Shown here: piece after piece, positions 58,725 through 64,000 of the stretch
How the letters are laid out: each line of letters begins with the position of its first letter
Numbering within the stretch: the first letter of the stretch is position 1
NCBI GenBank assembly: GCA_023390815.1
Contig: JAEWCC010000028.1
Location: 141,361-205,360, forward strand
Direction: 5' to 3'
DNA: 64,000 bases
From: Bacillota bacterium
GTDB taxonomy: Bacteria; Bacillota; Clostridia; Christensenellales; SZUA-584
Position numbers and translations under genes: made by a program
Notes under the pieces: generated by a model
Told to the model about the DNA's origin: nothing
The model's input: only the letters and a program-made list of their open reading frames with translations
Databases searched by the model: none

Positions 58725-59237
58725 ATGAAAACGGCGGTTGTGTTCTATTCCCATGACGGCAGCACGAGTGTGGCGGCGAAGGTACTCGCCGAGCGGCTTG
58801 GAGCGGATATCTTTGAGCTTAAAGAAATCAAGCAGCGGGGGAAAACGCCGTTGACGTTTGTAACAGGCGGGTTTGCGGCAGGACTGGGCCTGAAAAGCCG
58901 TCTGCAGGATGACTTTGCTGGCCGCATGAGCGAGTATGAGCGTATTTGCATTGGCACACCCATTTGGGCGAGTCATCCGGTCCCGGCTGTAAACACTTTC
59001 GTGAAAAAGCTTAGTCCCAAAGGAAAACAAGTGCTGTTGATGACGGTTCAGGCCGATCCAAATCCGGAATCGTCCGCAAAAGGAACAGAAAAGCTTTGTA
59101 TGGCAATTCGCAAAAAAGGCGGAGATTTGTTGCCGGTTTTGCGTCTGCATGGTGAAGCGCCAGGAAAGACTGTAACCAAAGCCCATATCGAAGCACAGTT
59201 CGATCAAAAGCTTAGGAATTCGTTGCAAAATGGTTGA
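58725..59237 (+). CDS. flavodoxin-like protein
   Basis: 170 residues. The N-terminal VVFYSHDGSTSVAAKVLA is the FMN phosphate loop (T/S-rich after the first strand). IGTPIWASHPVPAV is the second flavin-contact loop. It lacks the stress-type C-terminal extension. It is an electron carrier or NAD(P)H-linked quinone or menaquinone reductase-like protein. It is probably co-transcribed with the TetR regulator before it. Confidence 0.85.
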   Translation: MKTAVVFYSHDGSTSVAAKVLAERLGADIFELKEIKQRGKTPLTFVTGGFAAGLGLKSRLQDDFAGRMSEYERICIGTPIWASHPVPAVNTFVKKLSPKGKQVLLMTVQADPNPESSAKGTEKLCMAIRKKGGDLLPVLRLHGEAPGKTVTKAHIEAQFDQKLRNSLQNG

Positions 59238-59239
59238 TT

Positions 59240-59292
59240 TGTTACGATAGTATTACAGATGAATTGACTTTTTGCAAAAAAACAGGTATGAT
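59240..59292 (+). promoter_or_regulatory. promoter with 11-bp direct-repeat box, first wall hydrolase
   Basis: TGTTAC-GATAG-TATTAC (59240-59256), then TTGACT (59264-59269), 17-bp spacer and TATGAT (59287-59292). The direct repeat resembles WalR/PhoP-type boxes. Confidence 0.65.
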
Positions 59293-59369
59293 GAATATAC
59301 TCGCGGGGATTGTAACTGCATTGGCGGGCGATCAACCTTTCGCCTCTATTAAAAAACAGGAGTTCGCGC

Positions 59370-60887
59370 ATGGCAAAAAAGCAGGGGTTTCCCCAGCTTA
59401 AAAACTGGATAAAGCGCAAGCAACCGGGGCCGACGCCGCCTGTAAAGACCAGGCTTAACCCGCAGGCGGTTGTTCAGGAGGACAAGCCCTCTTTCCTGTG
59501 GGACGAGGATTCGCCCGAGGAAGGATTGGAAGATACGCCGGTTGCACCGATGTATCAGCCTATTACGCCAGTAAATCCGATTGAAACGCCTGCCGTGTCC
59601 GCAGGCCGTGTTGAAATTCCTGCCGCGCGCGTCGAGTCTGCGCCGGAAGCCGGCCCACCTGTGTATAGGGCGGCAGGCAAACACTACAGCGCGGTTTCTC
59701 GTGGCAGCGTATTGAGTTCGGCAACCCATGGAGTTGCCCACCTGCTCACCGGAGCGAGCAAGAAGAGCAAGGGAAATGCAGCCGCGCTGGAGTTTGCGGA
59801 AAACCACAAGCGGCTTGGCCGTAAAGGACGCCGAAACAGACGCATTTTGATCTATGCGGGGTCAGCTTTGGCAGTGGCTGCGGCATTACTGCTGGTGTTT
59901 TTGGTCCCCGGCGGCGCAGCCGCCCCGGTCGATGCGCGCACTTCAGAAAGCAGCGCTTCCGTGAGCGCCGCGATTATCTCCGTTTCTCCCGATACCACGG
60001 GAAGTTCGGGCGTTAAGGGCAGCGCAATAAAGGAGAGTACTGGCGAGACACCGACCGCAACAGCGGTTCCCACGCCGACGCCCAGTCCGTCGCCTTCACC
60101 AACACCCATTGCGACCACCGCGCCGGACCCGACCGAGAACCCGATCGATCTGGACGAACTGGCTGAGTTCTACGTTGTAGAAGCGGACAAATATTACAAC
60201 GACATGGGGTATTCCTCCAACTATTACGATTACACGGAAGATGATGTCTATGTGCTTGCGCAGTTGATCTATGGCGAGGCACGCGGTGAAACTACCGAAG
60301 GCAAGATTGCCGTAGCCAATGTCGTGATGAACCGCGTTCTGTGCCGCGGCGCATGGGGTAATACCATCAAATCGGTGGTCACGGCGCCCGGACAGTTTTC
60401 CGGGTACAATTCGTCAAGTCATCCGAACCGTGCGTGCATATCCGTCGCGCGCAGAGTACTGCAGTACCAGGTCTGGGTGATCCCGCAGGATATTTACTAT
60501 TTCCGTTCCGGTGCTCCCGCCAACGTCGATTGGGGCAGCCACAAATTCTATACCAAGATCGGCGGGCATTGCTTCTATCGGCACAAGTATTATGGGCGCA
60601 TGCGCGGCGGCGGGGTTCCGCCTGCGCTGTTTGAACGCACGTACAGACACGCGCAGTACGGATGTAAGCCGGAAGACCGCGTTTACCGCATTCAGTATAT
60701 GCTGAGGACCCTCGGCTATGATGTGGAGAAGCCGGACAGCTACTTTGGCAAAGGTACTAAAGATGCCCTGATCGAGTTTCAACAGGATCATGGACTCGAA
60801 GACGACGGTGTATGCGGCCCCGCAACGATTAGAAAGCTGATCGAAGAATTTGGCCTTCGGGACTACTACATCAAATTCTGCACATAA
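59370..60887 (+). CDS. membrane-anchored SleB-type cell wall hydrolase with peptidoglycan-binding domain
   Basis: 505 residues. A cytoplasmic N terminus of about 155 residues is followed by one membrane helix (about 160-180, YAGSALAVAAALLLVFLV) and a Ser/Thr/Pro-rich linker. The Hydrolase_2/SleB catalytic domain spans about 295-410; LAQLIYGEARGETTEG carries the likely catalytic Glu. A C-terminal PG_binding_1 domain (about 425-500, VYRIQYMLRTLGYDVE) ends the protein. It should cleave glycan strands outside the cell. The long cytoplasmic N terminus is unusual. A paralogue follows. Confidence 0.9.
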   Translation: MAKKQGFPQLKNWIKRKQPGPTPPVKTRLNPQAVVQEDKPSFLWDEDSPEEGLEDTPVAPMYQPITPVNPIETPAVSAGRVEIPAARVESAPEAGPPVYRAAGKHYSAVSRGSVLSSATHGVAHLLTGASKKSKGNAAALEFAENHKRLGRKGRRNRRILIYAGSALAVAAALLLVFLVPGGAAAPVDARTSESSASVSAAIISVSPDTTGSSGVKGSAIKESTGETPTATAVPTPTPSPSPSPTPIATTAPDPTENPIDLDELAEFYVVEADKYYNDMGYSSNYYDYTEDDVYVLAQLIYGEARGETTEGKIAVANVVMNRVLCRGAWGNTIKSVVTAPGQFSGYNSSSHPNRACISVARRVLQYQVWVIPQDIYYFRSGAPANVDWGSHKFYTKIGGHCFYRHKYYGRMRGGGVPPALFERTYRHAQYGCKPEDRVYRIQYMLRTLGYDVEKPDSYFGKGTKDALIEFQQDHGLEDDGVCGPATIRKLIEEFGLRDYYIKFCT

Positions 60888-60892
60888 CCTTA

Positions 60893-60924
60893 GAAGCCGC
60901 GGCAACACACCGCGGCTTTTTAAA
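60893..60924 (+). terminator. terminator after first wall hydrolase
   Basis: AAGCCGCGG/CCGCGGCTT, a 9-bp stem with 7-nt loop, then TTAAATTT. Confidence 0.75.
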
Positions 60925-60942
60925 TTTGCGAGTCTATACAAA

Positions 60943-60994
60943 TATTACAAAAATATTACGGATATTTGACTATTCAATGCAAATCAGTTATTAT
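60943..60994 (+). promoter_or_regulatory. promoter with 11-bp direct-repeat box, second wall hydrolase
   Basis: TATTAC-AAAAA-TATTAC (60943-60959), then TTGACT (60966-60971), 17-bp spacer and TATTAT (60989-60994). Confidence 0.65.
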
Positions 60995-61023
60995 GAACGA
61001 ATGGAACATCGAGGGAGTTGCAC

Positions 61024-62418
61024 ATGGTGAAAAGCCCGGGCGGAAGCCCGCACAACCGGCGTTTCCGGCGGACCCCGCAGCGACATGGGATGCCCGAAAC
61101 CATCAAACCGGCGGCAGTCAGGCAGCCGACGCAAAAATCTTCGGCAGCAGTGCGCGCTCAGGATTCATTGAAAAAATTTATACGTAAGCTGAGAGGCGCG
61201 GTGAAAACGCAATTCGGCAGACTTCGCGCGCAGGCCGGAAAGCTGTTTAAAAAATTACTGCTGCCAAAAAACGCGTCGCGTGTGAATCAGCGCGCGGCTG
61301 CGGCTCGCCGTCTCCGCTTTATTTGCGCGGGAAGCGCAGTAGTGGTAATGGTTGTTTTGTTGTTGGTTTTGCTGGCGCCCGGCGGCGCGGCTGCGCCCGC
61401 CACCGCCTCACAAACCGCTTCGCCATTGCCGACGGCTACAACAATACCCACAACGGAGCCTGATCCGGTCGTGACAATGTTTCCCACAACGCAGCCCGAT
61501 CCGGTGCTGACGCCGCCGCCGACCCCGAAACCGACGCCGAAGCCGACACCCAAACCGACACCTAAACCGACCCCGAAGCCGACGCCGAAATCGACCCCGA
61601 AACCGACGCCGAAGTCGACGCCGAAATCGACCCCGAAACCAACGCCAAAGCCGACGGCTAAACCCTCGGCAACAGCAACGCCGTCCGCATCGTCCGGCGC
61701 GACCGATATGGATTCACTGGTCTCATATTTTTCCGTATCGGCGGACAGCTATTATAATGATGTAGGTTACTCGACCAACCATTACGCATATACAGAAGAA
61801 GAACTTCGCATTCTCGCGCAGATCATCCAGGTGGAATCGGGCGGAGAGTCTACAAAGGGGAAGATCGCGGTGGGTAACGTCGTGCTCAACCGTGTGCTTT
61901 CCGGGCGCTGGGGCAGCAGCATTTCTGCGGTAGTAGGAGGATTTGCATATAATCCCAATACCGTACCCAAGCAGGGAGCGATTGATGCAGCTCATGCTGT
62001 ACTGGACGACCAAACCTGGGTTGTACCACAGAACACATACTATTTTAAGCCCAGCGGTGGATCGTGGAGGAGCTATACCTTATGGGGGCAGATCGGAAAT
62101 CACTATTTCTACACGTACCCTTACGGCGGTCGGTATAATGGTACCAGCATACCGCCAGCGTTATTTGATCGCACGTATAAAAGCGCACAATACGGCTGTA
62201 AACCGGAGGACCGTGTATATCGCATCCAGATTATGCTCAAGAGCCTTGGCTACAGCGTTTCAACCGATCGCTATTTTGGTCAGGGAACAAAGGATGCGCT
62301 GATTGATTTCCAGAAAAGCAAGGGGCTTGCAACCGATGGTGTCGCAGGGCCTGCCACGGTGGAAGCGTTGATAAAGGCGTATGGCGTGGATCAATATATC
62401 GCAAAATTCGTATCATAA
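61024..62418 (+). CDS. membrane-anchored SleB-type cell wall hydrolase with PK-repeat linker
   Basis: 464 residues from ATG 61024 (GAGGGAGTTGCAC upstream). Basic cytoplasmic N terminus (about 1-97), membrane helix (about 98-120), then an extended linker of Pro-Lys-Pro-Thr repeats (about 163-215). The SleB domain (about 255-375) has LAQIIQVESGGESTKG with the catalytic Glu, and a PG_binding_1 domain closes the protein (VYRIQIMLKSLGYSVS). It is paralogous to the gene before: the segments YKSAQYGCKPEDRVYRIQ and YRHAQYGCKPEDRVYRIQ differ little. Confidence 0.9.
   Translation: MVKSPGGSPHNRRFRRTPQRHGMPETIKPAAVRQPTQKSSAAVRAQDSLKKFIRKLRGAVKTQFGRLRAQAGKLFKKLLLPKNASRVNQRAAAARRLRFICAGSAVVVMVVLLLVLLAPGGAAAPATASQTASPLPTATTIPTTEPDPVVTMFPTTQPDPVLTPPPTPKPTPKPTPKPTPKPTPKPTPKSTPKPTPKSTPKSTPKPTPKPTAKPSATATPSASSGATDMDSLVSYFSVSADSYYNDVGYSTNHYAYTEEELRILAQIIQVESGGESTKGKIAVGNVVLNRVLSGRWGSSISAVVGGFAYNPNTVPKQGAIDAAHAVLDDQTWVVPQNTYYFKPSGGSWRSYTLWGQIGNHYFYTYPYGGRYNGTSIPPALFDRTYKSAQYGCKPEDRVYRIQIMLKSLGYSVSTDRYFGQGTKDALIDFQKSKGLATDGVAGPATVEALIKAYGVDQYIAKFVS
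61513..61668 (+). repeat. in-gene Pro-Lys-Pro-Thr (and Ser) coding repeat
   Basis: A short tandem repeat of CCGAAACCGACG-like 12-nt units encoding PKPT/PKST. It makes a positively charged wall-spanning linker; copy number is likely variable. Confidence 0.8.
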
Positions 62419-62426
62419 ATTGCTTT

Positions 62427-62463
62427 AAAAGCGCTGTCACTAATTTGCGGCAGCGCTTTTTTC
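62427..62463 (+). terminator. terminator after second wall hydrolase
   Basis: AAAAGCGCTG/CAGCGCTTTT, a 10-bp stem, then TTC. Confidence 0.8.
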
Positions 62464-62494
62464 ATGTGTCGTTATAAGTAACAAAACTGGTAAT

Positions 62495-62546
62495 TATTAC
62501 GAAGATGTTACGAATCTTTGACTTTACGTAACATTTGGTGTATCAT
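62495..62546 (+). promoter_or_regulatory. promoter with 11-bp direct-repeat box, third wall gene
   Basis: TATTAC-GAAGA-TGTTAC (62495-62511), then TTGACT (62518-62523), 17-bp spacer and TATCAT (62541-62546). Confidence 0.65.
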
Positions 62547-62583
62547 CGAATCACAAACCTATATGCGAAAAGAGGTGATATGC

Positions 62584-64000
62584 ATGTCGAGATTTTCTGG
62601 GCTGCGCCCGGAGAAAAGAAAAAAATACCGCCCGGAATATCCGCTGGTGCCCAAGGTAGCGCCGGCTGTGCGTGTTTATGTGCCTGAAAAGCCTGTGCAA
62701 AGGACCGCTGTATATCATACCCCGTTGCAGCGCACCGCCATCACCGGCGAAATGGAACGCCGTGCATCCGCGCAGACGCGCAGTCTGCTCAGCGAAGCAA
62801 TACTGCCCGCAAAAGAGCCAAGCCGCAAGACATCGCACGTGCATGATTCGCGCGCGCCAAAGCGCGTCTACAGGCTCCACCAGCCTGTAAACTCGAATAC
62901 AGACCCTGCTCAACCGGGAGTGCGGACCGAAGGCTCGTCTGATGCACAGCAGACGCAGCGCGTCAGTCAGCCGCGTCACGTCGCCAAACAAAACACGGAA
63001 CCAGAGCAGCGTTTTTCGCAGGTTCCGGCACCGGCTTTGCCGCAAACCGGCATCGCACGTTATACAGAACCCAAAACAGCGGAAGCAACCGAGCGGCTTG
63101 AAGAAATCTTAGATGATACGAGGCAGGGCCAAAACGGCTATGTGCCGCGACATGCCGCGCCGGAAGATATTGTAGATGTGTCCGGGTGGAAGGTTCCGGA
63201 CCAGACCTACAGGCCGCGCCATGCCGCGCCGGAGGATACGGCGGACATTTCCGCGGAGGATATCGCGCAGCTGCAGACGCGCATGGGAAGGCGCGCGTTT
63301 GCGGCACGCTATGCGTTGACAGAGCCCGACGATGCGTCCATAATTCCGCAAACGCCGATTGCGCCGCTCAATGCCGCTGGCGAGCTGCCTTACAGAAAAT
63401 TTGATCCCGTAAATCCGGCGCCCGCAGAACCCGAAATACAGAAACGGGTGTACAGGCGCGCGAAAGCCGTGCCTCAAGCGGGCCCAGAAGCAGAAACCGC
63501 TGCGGCCAATATCTACGCGGAAACGGAAATGATGCAACACATTGAAAACGAGATGAGCGAGTATATACCCGAGGACGAAATCAGAGGTACAGTTTCGCCC
63601 GAGCTTCTCGCCATTGCGGGGGCGCCGATTCGTATTGTCTATGAACATCCGCTTCAGTCAAGCGAGGCTGCGCCTGTTCAAAAAGCGGCGAGGCCGATGC
63701 CGCACAGCAAAGCGGTTTCCAGTGAATATCAGGCTAACGAGGTTGTGCCGGTTCAAAAAATGGCAAAGCCGGTACCGCGCAGGGGAGCCGACTCCGATGA
63801 ATATCGTGCCAACGAAATTGTGCCGGTTCAGAAAACGGCAAAGCCGATACCGCGACGTGGAGCGAGTTCCGATGGATATCAGGCTAACGAGGTTGTGCCT
63901 GCCAAAAAAGAGGCTAGACCAGTGACGCGACGCGGAGCAGTCTCCGAAGAATATCAGGCCAACGGGGTTGTACCGGTTCAGAAAACGGCGAAGCCGGTAC
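62584..64000 (+). CDS. large repeat-containing protein, probably a third envelope protein (3' end outside window)
   Basis: Open from ATG 62584 (GAGGTGATATGC upstream) to the window end without a stop, at least 472 residues. The start MSRFSGLRPEKRKKYRPEYP is strongly basic. The visible part is hydrophilic, rich in Pro, Arg, Glu and Ala, with no domain seen. PRHAAPED occurs twice (near 190 and 213), and from residue 355 a 25-residue repeat begins. The promoter type and basic N terminus match the two SleB hydrolases upstream, whose catalytic domains lie at their C termini. A similar end beyond the window is an inference. Confidence 0.75.
   Translation, partial: MSRFSGLRPEKRKKYRPEYPLVPKVAPAVRVYVPEKPVQRTAVYHTPLQRTAITGEMERRASAQTRSLLSEAILPAKEPSRKTSHVHDSRAPKRVYRLHQPVNSNTDPAQPGVRTEGSSDAQQTQRVSQPRHVAKQNTEPEQRFSQVPAPALPQTGIARYTEPKTAEATERLEEILDDTRQGQNGYVPRHAAPEDIVDVSGWKVPDQTYRPRHAAPEDTADISAEDIAQLQTRMGRRAFAARYALTEPDDASIIPQTPIAPLNAAGELPYRKFDPVNPAPAEPEIQKRVYRRAKAVPQAGPEAETAAANIYAETEMMQHIENEMSEYIPEDEIRGTVSPELLAIAGAPIRIVYEHPLQSSEAAPVQKAARPMPHSKAVSSEYQANEVVPVQKMAKPVPRRGADSDEYRANEIVPVQKTAKPIPRRGASSDGYQANEVVPAKKEARPVTRRGAVSEEYQANGVVPVQKTAKPV
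63646..64000 (+). repeat. 75-bp tandem repeats encoding 25-residue units
   Basis: Units begin at 63646, 63721, 63796, 63871 and 63946, exactly 75 bp apart. The consensus is SEYQANEVVPVQK followed by AKPVPRRGAxS. The first copy is more diverged, and the array runs off the window. Confidence 0.9.

Noticed and set aside
61513..61668. Repeat array considered as a CRISPR
   Set aside because: The units are 12 nt, in frame and encode PKPT; no spacers and no cas genes.
63646..64000. 75-bp repeats considered as CRISPR or MITE array
   Set aside because: Period equals 25 codons in an open frame, with substitutions mainly keeping amino-acid similarity; no spacer structure.

Overview
The window looks like one contiguous chromosomal segment of an anaerobic, fairly GC-rich member of the Clostridia (Bacillota). 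The evidence is a ferredoxin-dependent 2-oxoacid oxidoreductase operon, a T-box leader, a Firmicutes-type L10 leader, an ECF sigma/DUF4179 pair, SleB-type wall hydrolases and a small DgkA-type kinase. I cannot name the genus. No transposase, phage gene, CRISPR array, rRNA or tRNA was recognised.

Layout. 1-4.8 kb: end of an alpha/beta hydrolase, two tandem DUF975 membrane proteins and a four-gene VOR/KOR-type oxidoreductase operon. 4.8-10.3 kb: a small lipoprotein, a cluster of five hairpins, a GH5 and a GH9 glucanase, and a secreted SH3b/C39-like protein. 10.6-14.5 kb: lipid kinase, aldo/keto reductase, ECF sigma factor with its DUF4179 partner. 14.6-22.7 kb: the minus-strand operon ilvN-ilvC-cimA-leuB-ilvD-ilvB behind a T-box whose specifier reads as isoleucine. 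22.7-24.7 kb: a two-gene cassette of unknown function in lower-GC DNA. 26.7-30.5 kb: rpmG-secE-nusG-rplK-rplA-rplJ-rplL with L1-type and L10-type control elements; the run ends at a terminator and rpoB does not follow. 30.5-43.5 kb: transporter, repair, oxidoreductase, LysM, DUF4203, lgt, WYL regulator and argJ genes. 43.5-49 kb: a Crp/Fnr regulator divergent from a ferredoxin-like protein, and a NhaC/aminotransferase/RidA/regulator operon. 49-57.3 kb: two lipid-modification/acetyltransferase-like genes and the F-type ATP synthase operon. 57.4-64 kb: a phosphatase, a TetR regulator, a flavodoxin and three wall-associated genes.

The most unusual gene is the ATP synthase alpha gene. It starts with the C-terminal domain of the delta subunit, there is no separate atpH, and the delta N-terminal domain is absent from the operon. 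I read this as a natural delta-alpha fusion. The second strong observation is that the three wall genes at the right end share one promoter architecture: a direct repeat of TRTTAC with an 11-bp period, 12-13 bp upstream of TTGACT-17-TATNAT. This resembles WalR/PhoP-type response-regulator boxes. The third is the uncharacterised two-gene cassette at 22.7-24.7 kb, one member of which looks DUF2971-like.

How the genes work together: the Ile T-box, CimA (pyruvate to citramalate), LeuB, IlvBN, IlvC and IlvD form most of a threonine-independent isoleucine route. Only leuCD is missing and must lie elsewhere. The VOR-type enzyme works on related branched 2-oxoacids in the oxidative direction. All assignments come from reading the sequence; no database search was run.
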